This document shows positions 1 through 5,539 of a DNA stretch of 5,844 bases, piece by piece. The stretch is from Promethearchaeota archaeon. Its GTDB lineage: Archaea; Asgardarchaeota; Lokiarchaeia; Sigynarchaeales; MK-D1. The stretch's first letter is position 1, and each line of letters begins with the position of its first letter. The notes under the pieces are model-generated. The model made no database searches. It saw nothing but the letters and a program-made list of their open reading frames with translations, and had not been told where the DNA came from. Both the position numbers and the translations under genes were made by a program. The stretch is from assembly GCA_016839385.1 (NCBI GenBank), contig JAEOUK010000468.1, positions 1 through 5,844 on the forward strand, in the 5' to 3' direction.

Positions 1-3
1 ATT

Positions 4-441
4 ATGGAGTTTGACATAGAAGAATGGACTGAGATTCAACCCTTAATTAAACAATCCCGATCTACAATTCGTAGACTATTTTCAGAACATTTCGCACGAT
101 TCGATCACGATGCTGAGAGAAAAATCGGTGAAATTCAAGCATTCTTGAATATCATTAGATTCATTACACGTAAATGGACAATTGAGGTGCTTTATGAATT
201 AGAAATCCATAATGGACTAATTTTTAATGATATTAAACGCCATTTAGGAGAAATTTCTTCTCGAACCTTATCCGACTGTCTTAAAGAATTACAAAAACAA
301 GGATTAATAGAACGCGAGATAAAAGAAACCCGACCGCCTAGTGTGATGTATACTCTAACTGATGGTGGAAAAGGATTTATCGAACTTTCTATGTTGCTAA
401 TAATGTATTTAGCTGAGTTAAAACTAAAAAAAATGAAATAA
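4..441 (+). CDS. HxlR-type winged helix-turn-helix transcriptional regulator
   Basis: This 145-residue protein is a probable DNA-binding regulator. The winged helix spans about residues 45-125: a lead helix (FLNIIRFITRKWTIEVLYEL), a recognition-helix region around SSRTLSDCLKELQKQGLIER (86-105), and a wing ending in RPPSVMYTLTDGG (110-122). The last stretch matches the 'PPRVEYSLTELG' style of the HxlR family, and a final helix (about 124-140) would serve dimerisation. HxlR proteins are usually about 100-150 residues, so the length fits, with some 45 extra residues before the domain. Many family members sense electrophiles or redox state through an N-terminal cysteine. Here the only cysteine is Cys92, in the recognition helix, so that mechanism is not evident. 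The ATG at 4 follows only three visible bases and no stop, so the true start could lie further upstream. It is convergent with the surface-protein gene. Its target is unknown. Family assignment is firm, function is not. Confidence 0.85.
   Translation: MEFDIEEWTEIQPLIKQSRSTIRRLFSEHFARFDHDAERKIGEIQAFLNIIRFITRKWTIEVLYELEIHNGLIFNDIKRHLGEISSRTLSDCLKELQKQGLIEREIKETRPPSVMYTLTDGGKGFIELSMLLIMYLAELKLKKMK
426..433 (-). terminator. T8 tract ending the surface-protein gene
   Basis: Eight consecutive T on the - strand (A8 on the + strand) lie about 20 bases past the stop codon of the surface-protein gene. They also form the lysine codons at the end of the convergent regulator gene. An uninterrupted T8 is a good archaeal intrinsic-terminator candidate, and here it would lie inside the neighbouring coding sequence. 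It may equally be just lysine codons. Confidence 0.4.
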
Positions 442-443
442 AA

Positions 444-455
444 TTATTTATTTTA
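444..455 (+). terminator. T-rich 3' end of the HxlR-type gene
   Basis: Directly after the stop codon the + strand reads TTATTTATTTTA, with no hairpin. Archaeal transcription commonly ends at T-rich tracts without a stem, so this is a plausible termination zone. It runs into the end of the convergent gene. This is a weak call based on composition only. Confidence 0.3.
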
Positions 456-1121
456 TGCACGTTTCTTTCTGAAAATGAAGATTGCTGCGATAGCAAGTAC
501 TGCTGCTCCACCTACACCGACAGTTACCCAAATCCAGGCGGTACCACCTTCAACAATTGTCCAGGTGGAAAAGTGGTCTACATCAGCTACCAACATACCA
601 TTTTGATAAGAAGACGCTACAGGCACCCATTCATCAGTCCCGTCATCATAAAATGCCCAACTTGCACGTATTGCTTCTCCACGAGTCATTTCTAACCCAA
701 TTCGAGCTTGTACGGTATAGTTGGTGTGAAGTTGGATTGCAAATCCATTTCGAACTTGAAATCTATTTTGAGCTTGGACCATTACACCGCTTGCACCTAG
801 AGAAGTGCCATCTTTTCGGCAAGTCATAGATAGTTCAACGTCACCTACTGCATTTTTCAATTCTACTGAGAACATATATTCTCCGACATTCATTGCATCA
901 CAGTCCATATCTACATCCACAGGGGCTGAGCTGTTAATTCTAAGTCTAGTACGTTCTCTAAATCTAAATGTTGCTTCCTCTCCTGCTTGTAACTGCACTT
1001 GGTGCATGTTTGAGTTAACTTCTACATCACCTTGCGCTACAACTAAGGTAGCCGATAAAGTAGCCATAACTCCAAATAAGAACATACCAAGCACGAGATA
1101 GCTTACTAATTTTTTATTCAT
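453..1121 (-). CDS. secreted, single-pass membrane-anchored surface protein of unknown function
   Basis: This 222-residue protein has type I membrane topology. Residues 1-29 are a Sec-type signal peptide: MNKK, a hydrophobic core (about 5-27), and a VVAQ cleavage region. Residues about 30-192 are an extracellular, beta-rich ectodomain, and residues about 194-216 form a membrane helix (WIWVTVGVGGAAVLAIAAIF) followed by the basic stop-transfer tail RKKRA. Cys74 and Cys101 are the only cysteines outside the membrane parts and could form a disulfide. N63-S-S and N134-Y-T are possible N-glycosylation sequons. The end of the ectodomain, with W165, then a short dipeptide-rich loop and VDHFSTWTIVE (181-191), resembles the 'HFS-x-W/Y' terminal strand seen in beta-sandwich modules of many microbial surface proteins. 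The start is supported by a GTGAT Shine-Dalgarno core 5 bases upstream and a TATA box. I do not recognise a named family. A structural or adhesive role at the cell surface is an inference. Confidence 0.85.
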   Translation of the reverse strand: MNKKLVSYLVLGMFLFGVMATLSATLVVAQGDVEVNSNMHQVQLQAGEEATFRFRERTRLRINSSAPVDVDMDCDAMNVGEYMFSVELKNAVGDVELSMTCRKDGTSLGASGVMVQAQNRFQVRNGFAIQLHTNYTVQARIGLEMTRGEAIRASWAFYDDGTDEWVPVASSYQNGMLVADVDHFSTWTIVEGGTAWIWVTVGVGGAAVLAIAAIFIFRKKRA

Positions 1122-1126
1122 AATTT

Positions 1127-1131
1127 ATCAC
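1127..1131 (-). promoter_or_regulatory. Shine-Dalgarno core GTGAT of the surface-protein gene
   Basis: On the - strand AGTGAT is followed by AAATT and the ATG at 1121. GTGAT is complementary to the usual 3' end of archaeal 16S rRNA (ATCACCTCC), and the spacing of 5 fixes this start codon. Confidence 0.65.
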
Positions 1132-1170
1132 TTTTTTTGGAAGATTTCCTAGTTTGATTGTTTTTCATGC

Positions 1171-1178
1171 ATATATAA
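1171..1178 (-). promoter_or_regulatory. TATA box of the surface-protein gene
   Basis: The - strand reads CCTTATATATGC, with TTATATAT as the box, 50-57 bases upstream of the ATG. Initiation some 25 bases downstream of the box would leave a leader of about 25 bases that contains the Shine-Dalgarno core. A purine-rich BRE upstream of the box is not obvious. The box is nearly symmetrical, so it could in principle work in the other direction, but the + strand gene is almost 300 bases away. Confidence 0.6.
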
Positions 1179-1192
1179 GGATTAAAGTTCAG

Positions 1193-1221
1193 TTATCCCC
1201 ATTTAGAGCACTTCTCCCCAT
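1193..1221 (-). repeat. pair of direct repeats ATGGGGA-N-AA upstream of the TATA box
   Basis: On the - strand ATGGGGAgAA (1221-1212) and ATGGGGAtAA (1202-1193) match at 9 of 10 bases, with starts 19 bases apart, about two helical turns. The nearer copy ends about 15 bases upstream of the TATA box at 1178. G-runs stand out in this AT-rich spacer. The placement suits an activator or other regulator site for the surface-protein gene. Binding is inferred only from repetition and position. Confidence 0.4.
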
Positions 1222-1299
1222 ATTTTTTCACCAAAAAGTCTATATCTTTGATTTTCAACAAATTCGATTTTATTTACAAATATGAAAAAGAGGCATAAA

Positions 1300-1333
1300 T
1301 TCCAGTTTTTCTTAATTATTTCTTCCAGTTTTT
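1300..1333 (+). repeat. direct repeat TTCCAGTTTTT, two copies
   Basis: The 11-base sequence TTCCAGTTTTT occurs at 1300-1310 and again at 1323-1333, with starts 23 bases apart. The second copy runs directly into the inverted repeat that begins at 1333. It could be a tandem regulator site for fwdA or a local duplication. The T-rich half lowers its significance. Confidence 0.35.
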
Positions 1334-1352
1334 TTGATTTTTCAAAATCAAA
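1333..1352. repeat. perfect 9-bp inverted repeat, possible operator
   Basis: TTTGATTTT (1333-1341) and AAAATCAAA (1344-1352) are perfect reverse complements separated by TC. The loop is too short for a strong hairpin, and no T-run follows, so a dimeric-protein operator is more likely than a terminator. It lies 9 bases before the TATA-like CTTAAATAA at 1362, a typical place for an archaeal activator site. The same half-site TTTGATTTT also occurs at 1247-1255. The low-complexity A/T content makes a chance origin possible. Confidence 0.4.
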
Positions 1353-1452
1353 TAAAATCAACTTAAATAAATCAGAGTCTGATTTAACACCATAGAACCT
1401 TGTAAATCAATATTCGAATCCCAAAAACATCTGATCAGGAACTAATTCCAAA

Positions 1453-1456
1453 GTGA
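1453..1456 (+). promoter_or_regulatory. Shine-Dalgarno core GTGA that sets the fwdA start
   Basis: GTGA is followed by AGTCT and the ATG at 1462. The GTG here is in frame and could be read as the start codon. Its identity and spacing match the other ribosome-binding sites in the window, so it is better taken as the Shine-Dalgarno core. The competing choice (start at GTG 1453, using AGGA at 1437-1440) has a long 12-base spacing. Confidence 0.6.
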
Positions 1457-1461
1457 AGTCT

Positions 1462-3186
1462 ATGTTGACAAAAACGATTATTAGAAATGGTGTGGTATAC
1501 GATCCAATTAACAACATCCTAGGCGAGAAAAAAGACATTTTTATCTCCGATGGAAAGATTAGTGAAGAAATTAAAGATAAAGGTGCAGAAATTATTGACG
1601 CTAAAGGATGTATCGTTTTTGCTGGAGGAGTAGACATTCACTCACATATCTCTGGAGCAAAAGTTAATCTTGGGAGATTGTTCCGACCAGAAGATCATAT
1701 GGGGGATCCTGTTGCGAAAACGAACATTACCCGATCTGGGGTAGGATATTCTGTTCCTTCGACGTTTGTAACTGGTTATCGCTACGCTAAGATGGGATAT
1801 ACTACTGTTACTGAACCCGCTATGCCTCCATTAAAAGCCCGACATACTCATGAAGAATTTTCAGATACTCCAATTATTGACAAGCTTGCATTTCCATTAT
1901 TTGGAAATAACTGGTTTGTGATGGAATATATTAAAAATGGTGATTTTGAGAAATTAAAGGCATATGTAGCTTGGTTGCTTCAAGCAACTAAAGGATATGC
2001 AATAAAAATCGTAAATCCAGGTGGGGTTGAATCGTGGGCGTGGGGGAAAAATTGTGAGAGTTTAGACGAGAAAGTTTTATACTTTGAAGTCACACCACGT
2101 CAAATATTAGAGAATCTTGCCAAAGTGAATGAAGAACTCGGATTACCTCATACTATTCACGTACATGGTAATAATCTCGGGCATCCCGGGAATTTTCAGA
2201 CTACTCTCGAAACTTACGAAGTTATGAAAGGAATAACTCCGGGAAAACACCATGATTCTGTAATGCATATGACTCATTGTCAATTTAATGCATATGGTGG
2301 AACTAATTGGAAAGATTTCAAATCAGGTGCGGCGGATATAACCGACTATTTAAACAGGAATAAACATATAACTGTTGACGCTGGACAGGTTATCTTCACA
2401 AATACTACGACAATGACTGCAGACGGTCCGTGGGAATTCCAACTTCATCAGATTGGTGCTCTTTCTCCATGGGGGAATAAACCAGGAATCAAGTGGATTA
2501 ATGGACAAGTAGAAGGAGAAGCAGGTTCGGGTTTAACTCCTTATATATTCAATCCGAAAAACGGAGTTAATGCTATTCAATGGGCGACTGGACTTGAAAT
2601 AATGTTAGGCATCAAAAATCCGCAGCAAATATTCCTCACAACTGATCATCCGAATGGAGGACCTTTTATTTATTATCCAACGATTATTTCCTGGTTGATG
2701 AGTAAGAAATCACGTGAGAAAAAACTTGCAAGCATTAACAAAGATGCCACATCCAAGAGTGGATTGTCCAGTCTTGATCGAGAGTATACTTTAGAAGAAA
2801 TTGCATGGATTACTAGAGCAGGAACTGCTAAATGTTTAGGATTACAACAAAAAGGACATTTAGGCATCGGTGCTGACGGAGACGTTGCTATTTATAGACT
2901 CGATCCTAATGAAAAAGATGGAAAAGCAATAGAGAAAGCTTTTTCCGATGCAGCATTCACGATCAAAGCGGGTGAAATTGTTTCAAAGGATGGAGAAATT
3001 GTTAAAACCTTTTTGGGTAATACAATTTACAGCGATGTAACAGATAAAGTTAAGAAGGAAATGACGGATTCAGTAGTTGATGACGTCAAATCCGTATGGG
3101 ATTCACGCTATTCCATTAATTATGGTAACTATGCTGTACAAGAAGTGTATGTTGAGAACCCTATCAAGATTACTAGTCAGAAATAA
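1462..3186 (+). CDS. fwdA: formylmethanofuran dehydrogenase subunit A
   Basis: This 574-residue protein is the amidohydrolase-fold subunit of the tungsten or molybdenum formylmethanofuran dehydrogenase. In the complex, CO2 is reduced to formate on FwdB/D, and FwdA condenses formate with methanofuran at a dinuclear zinc site. This is the entry step of the archaeal methyl branch and is also usable in reverse. Visible family features are: the N-terminal IIRNGVVYDPINN (6-18); GGVDIHSHISGAKVNLGRLFRPED (55-78) with metal ligands His60 and His62; Lys182 in GYAIKIVNPGG, the expected carboxylated lysine; HVHGNN with His233 and His235; MHMTHCQFNAYGG with His269 and His272; the TMTADGP stretch (317-323); and Asp395 in TTDHPNGGP, the expected catalytic/metal aspartate. 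The C-terminus (SINYGNYAVQEVYVENP) is also family-typical, so the gene is intact, at usual length. I chose ATG 1462 over GTG 1453 because of the ribosome-binding site. It is cytosolic. No other fwd/fmd subunit lies beside it. A bacterial FhcA-like formyl-hydrolase role is a less likely alternative. Confidence 0.95.
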   Translation: MLTKTIIRNGVVYDPINNILGEKKDIFISDGKISEEIKDKGAEIIDAKGCIVFAGGVDIHSHISGAKVNLGRLFRPEDHMGDPVAKTNITRSGVGYSVPSTFVTGYRYAKMGYTTVTEPAMPPLKARHTHEEFSDTPIIDKLAFPLFGNNWFVMEYIKNGDFEKLKAYVAWLLQATKGYAIKIVNPGGVESWAWGKNCESLDEKVLYFEVTPRQILENLAKVNEELGLPHTIHVHGNNLGHPGNFQTTLETYEVMKGITPGKHHDSVMHMTHCQFNAYGGTNWKDFKSGAADITDYLNRNKHITVDAGQVIFTNTTTMTADGPWEFQLHQIGALSPWGNKPGIKWINGQVEGEAGSGLTPYIFNPKNGVNAIQWATGLEIMLGIKNPQQIFLTTDHPNGGPFIYYPTIISWLMSKKSREKKLASINKDATSKSGLSSLDREYTLEEIAWITRAGTAKCLGLQQKGHLGIGADGDVAIYRLDPNEKDGKAIEKAFSDAAFTIKAGEIVSKDGEIVKTFLGNTIYSDVTDKVKKEMTDSVVDDVKSVWDSRYSINYGNYAVQEVYVENPIKITSQK

Positions 3187-3199
3187 ATGATCCTGTATA

Positions 3200-3208
3200 T
3201 TTCTTTTT
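3200..3208 (+). terminator. T-rich tract after fwdA
   Basis: TTTCTTTTT begins 14 bases after the fwdA stop codon, without a convincing stem. It suits an archaeal T-tract terminator and, with the separate promoter that follows, suggests that fwdA is not co-transcribed with the peptidase gene. Confidence 0.4.
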
Positions 3209-3248
3209 CAGTTGTTGTCCAAGATTTCTTAATCCAGTGAGATTGGTT

Positions 3249-3263
3249 GAAATGTTTTTAAAA
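3249..3263 (+). promoter_or_regulatory. BRE/TATA promoter of the S9 peptidase gene
   Basis: GAAATG followed by TTTTTAAAA fits an archaeal purine-rich BRE next to a TATA box (3255-3263). The box ends 27 bases before the ATG at 3291. Initiation about 25 bases downstream would give a nearly leaderless or very short-leader mRNA, which leaves little room for the Shine-Dalgarno core at 3282-3285. The exact transcription start is therefore uncertain. Confidence 0.55.
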
Positions 3264-3281
3264 CCTTATTACAATTAGATA

Positions 3282-3285
3282 GTGA
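3282..3285 (+). promoter_or_regulatory. Shine-Dalgarno core GTGA that sets the peptidase start
   Basis: GTGA, then ATATT, then ATG at 3291. As in fwdA, the GTG is in frame and would add three residues if used as the start, but its position relative to the ATG is that of a ribosome-binding site. Confidence 0.6.
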
Positions 3286-3290
3286 ATATT

Positions 3291-5429
3291 ATGGAGAAAA
3301 TCAGCTCAATTATTCCTTCAATTGAAGATTTAATTTCTCTTACTCTACCCACAATCGCAAAAATATCTCCAGATGGAAATAAAATTGCATACATAACAAT
3401 GAACGCAAATTGGAACAAAAATTTATATGAACATGAATGTTTTATTTACGATTGCTTATCCTCGCAAACTAATCGATTAACTCATAATTGTATCATAACG
3501 AGTATCGAGTGGTTTGGAAATCAATCATTACTAATTCTAAAAGCACCCATAGAAGAGAAAGAGGTAAAACAGCAAGTTTGGTTATATGAAAATTTAACTG
3601 GAGATGGATGGCAATTAACAGATTTGAAATCGGGAGTCGAATCATTCAAACCTTTTAAAAATGGACTAATATTTTTGGGAAACAATCCAGAAAAAGAGGA
3701 AAAAAAGAAAAGAACTACGCAATATGGAAACTTTGTGCATTTTGAGCATGAGGAATCTTCTTCTGCTTTATATTATACCGACATCGAAAAGATGAGACAG
3801 TATTATTCTGATGTAAAAAAAGAATGCGATACGGACACTGCAAATAAAATTATCAAACCGATAATTGAGATAAGTAGATTACTCAACCACCCTCTTAAAA
3901 TTATTGACTTCCACGTCTCTCCAAGAAATGATGCAATATTTTTTAATTGTAGACCCTATGATGATTTAGTTTACTATTTAGACATAAGTTGTTATCGATT
4001 AGAATTTAATCCTGACAAAACCTTAGAACTTTTTATTGAGAATTCTAAGGAAAAACAAAAACATCAAGAACAAAATACGGAAGAAGAAAAGGAAGATGTT
4101 TCTTACTACGGTAGACTAACTAAGATTGCTCTACCAAAATCATCAGAAATTATTGCCGTTTCTCCTGAGGGTAATAAGATTCTAATCTCCATGAGAGAAC
4201 GAGATACGATGTTCTACACAATCGCAGATACATGGATTTTAGATGTAAAACAAAATAAAGAACTTCTTTCTAATGAGAAAATTCATAATAAACTCATAAA
4301 ACTGACTGAAACGGTAGATCGAGAAACTTGGGGTTGGAAATGGACTGATGCTGGTATATATTTCGCACATTTTGAGCATACAAAAAGTAAATTGAAAAAA
4401 ATTACTGAAAAAAAAGAGATTACCGAAATAGATATCAAGAATTTAGTTTTAAATGAAGTATTTGACGTCTCAAATACAGGAAGAATTTGTACTTGTGCAC
4501 CATCAAATGATAAATTCAATGAGGTATATGTTTCAAAAACAATTTCTTCAGGTCGAGAAGCCGAATTCGATCAAATAACTTCATTCAGCTCTAAAATTAA
4601 TGGCTGGAAAACGGGTACTGTCGAAACTATTAAGTGGAAAAGCAAGGATGGTGTTGAAATTGAGGGGATACTTCGAAAACCTGATAATTATGATCCCAAG
4701 AAAAAATATCCCTTAGTTTTTGTAGTTCATGGTGGACCTACAGGTGTATGTTCGGAAATATTGCTTGATTGGAATGATATGTTTTACTACCCATCAATTC
4801 AATTTATAAATGAAGATATTCTAGTCCTAAAACCGAATTATCGTGGATCGATTGGCAGAGGACAAGAATTTATGGAATTGAACAAAGATAATCTCGGAAT
4901 AGGAGATATGTGGGATATTGAAAGCGCGATTGATTATTTAGATGAACTAAGCATTATAGACACCTTACGAATTGGATGTATGGGATGGAGTCAAGGAGGA
5001 TATATATCAGCATTCCTTAGTATGCATTCTAAAAGATTTAAAGCGGTTTCTATTGGTGCGGGAATAGGAGATTGGTATACATACCATATCAGTAATGATA
5101 TCCCCTTATTCACTACACATTATCTCTCATCTAGCCCTTTCAGAAATCGAGATAATTATGTAAAAACTTCTCCGATAACCAAAATTAAAGAAGCAAAAAC
5201 TCCTGCACTTATTCAGCACGGTGCTAAGGATGAAAGGGTTCCAATTTCCAACGCAAAAGAAATTTATAGAGGATTACAAGAAATGGGGGTTCCTGTAGAA
5301 CTTTATATATTTCCTGAAATGGGACATCCAATTACCAAACCTCGAGAAAACCTGTTAATCATGGAACAAAATCTCAAATGGTTTAACCATTATCTTCTTG
5401 GAGATGAATTGAATTTGAATTTTGATTGA
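3291..5429 (+). CDS. S9 family (prolyl oligopeptidase/acylaminoacyl-peptidase-like) serine peptidase
   Basis: This 712-residue protein lacks a signal peptide, so it is probably a cytosolic peptidase that trims short peptides. The N-terminal part, about 15-435, is a diverged beta-propeller. TolB/WD-like blade motifs are visible in IAKISPDGNKIAYI (22-35), FHVSPRNDAIFF (207-218), IAVSPEGNKILIS (288-300) and WTDAGIYFAH (351-360). A very charged, probably flexible loop lies at 251-269 (KEKQKHQEQNTEEEKED). The alpha/beta-hydrolase domain covers about 445-705. It has FVVHGGP (477-483), PNYRGSIGRG (515-524) with the family's oxyanion tyrosine (Tyr517), and the nucleophile elbow GWSQGGY with Ser567. 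The triad is completed by Asp647 in GAKDERVP and His679 in PEMGHP. Spacing between triad residues is normal for S9, and the length is typical of S9B/S9C enzymes. The ATG at 3291 is chosen over GTG 3282. Substrate specificity cannot be told from sequence, and no neighbour suggests a dedicated substrate. Confidence 0.92.
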   Translation: MEKISSIIPSIEDLISLTLPTIAKISPDGNKIAYITMNANWNKNLYEHECFIYDCLSSQTNRLTHNCIITSIEWFGNQSLLILKAPIEEKEVKQQVWLYENLTGDGWQLTDLKSGVESFKPFKNGLIFLGNNPEKEEKKKRTTQYGNFVHFEHEESSSALYYTDIEKMRQYYSDVKKECDTDTANKIIKPIIEISRLLNHPLKIIDFHVSPRNDAIFFNCRPYDDLVYYLDISCYRLEFNPDKTLELFIENSKEKQKHQEQNTEEEKEDVSYYGRLTKIALPKSSEIIAVSPEGNKILISMRERDTMFYTIADTWILDVKQNKELLSNEKIHNKLIKLTETVDRETWGWKWTDAGIYFAHFEHTKSKLKKITEKKEITEIDIKNLVLNEVFDVSNTGRICTCAPSNDKFNEVYVSKTISSGREAEFDQITSFSSKINGWKTGTVETIKWKSKDGVEIEGILRKPDNYDPKKKYPLVFVVHGGPTGVCSEILLDWNDMFYYPSIQFINEDILVLKPNYRGSIGRGQEFMELNKDNLGIGDMWDIESAIDYLDELSIIDTLRIGCMGWSQGGYISAFLSMHSKRFKAVSIGAGIGDWYTYHISNDIPLFTTHYLSSSPFRNRDNYVKTSPITKIKEAKTPALIQHGAKDERVPISNAKEIYRGLQEMGVPVELYIFPEMGHPITKPRENLLIMEQNLKWFNHYLLGDELNLNFD

Positions 5430-5461
5430 ATTGATTTCAATTACTATTCTATTCTTTTTTT
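5425..5461 (+). terminator. weak hairpin and T7 tract after the peptidase gene
   Basis: ATTGAA (5425-5430) and TTCAAT (5436-5441) can pair across a 5-base loop that spans the stop codon. A pyrimidine-rich stretch follows and ends in TTTTTTT (5455-5461). The stem is too AT-rich to matter much, so the T7 tract is the more likely archaeal termination signal. Confidence 0.45.
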
Positions 5462-5480
5462 ATTGGTTTAAATTGATTAA

Positions 5481-5490
5481 TTATTATAAG
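5481..5490 (+). promoter_or_regulatory. TATA-like element of the DUF1579-type gene
   Basis: TTATTATAAG lies 50-59 bases upstream of the ATG at 5540, the same distance as the TATA box of the surface-protein gene from its start. Another AT-rich candidate, GTTTAAATT (5466-5474), lies just before it. The spacer is AT-rich throughout, so this is tentative. Confidence 0.35.
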
Positions 5491-5530
5491 ATTAAGCGTA
5501 ATAACCCGTCGTTGATTTTATTTTGAAAAA

Positions 5531-5534
5531 GGTG
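5531..5534 (+). promoter_or_regulatory. Shine-Dalgarno core GGTG of the DUF1579-type gene
   Basis: AAGGTG is followed by TTCAT and the ATG at 5540. It matches the GGTGA core complementary to archaeal 16S rRNA, with 5-base spacing, and it decides this start. Confidence 0.65.
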
Positions 5535-5539
5535 TTCAT

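Larger units (their letters stand above)
1122..1452. other. divergent intergenic region between the surface-protein gene and fwdA
   Basis: This 331-base AT-rich spacer has no credible coding frame and no recognisable RNA gene. The left third carries the TATA box and G-rich repeats of the surface-protein gene. The right part carries a direct repeat (1300-1333), an inverted repeat (1333-1352) and a TATA-like stretch CTTAAATAA (1362-1370), about 92 bases before the fwdA ATG. If that is the fwdA promoter, the leader would be roughly 70 bases. I see no clear riboswitch fold. The fwdA promoter is therefore uncertain. Confidence 0.5.

Noticed and set aside
557..1101. Two overlapping + strand open frames (557-829 and 805-1101) opposite the surface-protein gene
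   Set aside because: Their translations are low-quality Ser/Thr/His-rich sequences without domain signals or ribosome-binding sites. The - strand protein has a clear signal peptide, membrane anchor and promoter, so these are antisense shadows.
1122..1452. Possible small RNA or riboswitch in the long intergenic region
   Set aside because: Apart from the A/T inverted repeat with a 2-base loop, I found no GC-bearing stems or conserved motif, and no tRNA-like arms.
1407..1637. - strand open frame over the fwdA start
   Set aside because: It lies opposite the conserved FwdA N-terminus, and its product shows no recognisable domain and no supporting Shine-Dalgarno site.
2673..2867. - strand open frame inside fwdA with a CPFCC stretch that looks zinc-finger-like
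   Set aside because: The cysteines arise from the reverse complement of conserved FwdA codons. There is no second Cys pair, ribosome-binding site or promoter.
4283..4519. - strand open frame inside the peptidase gene
   Set aside because: It is a shadow of the propeller-coding region. Its hydrophobic stretch comes from antisense of Lys/Glu-rich codons.
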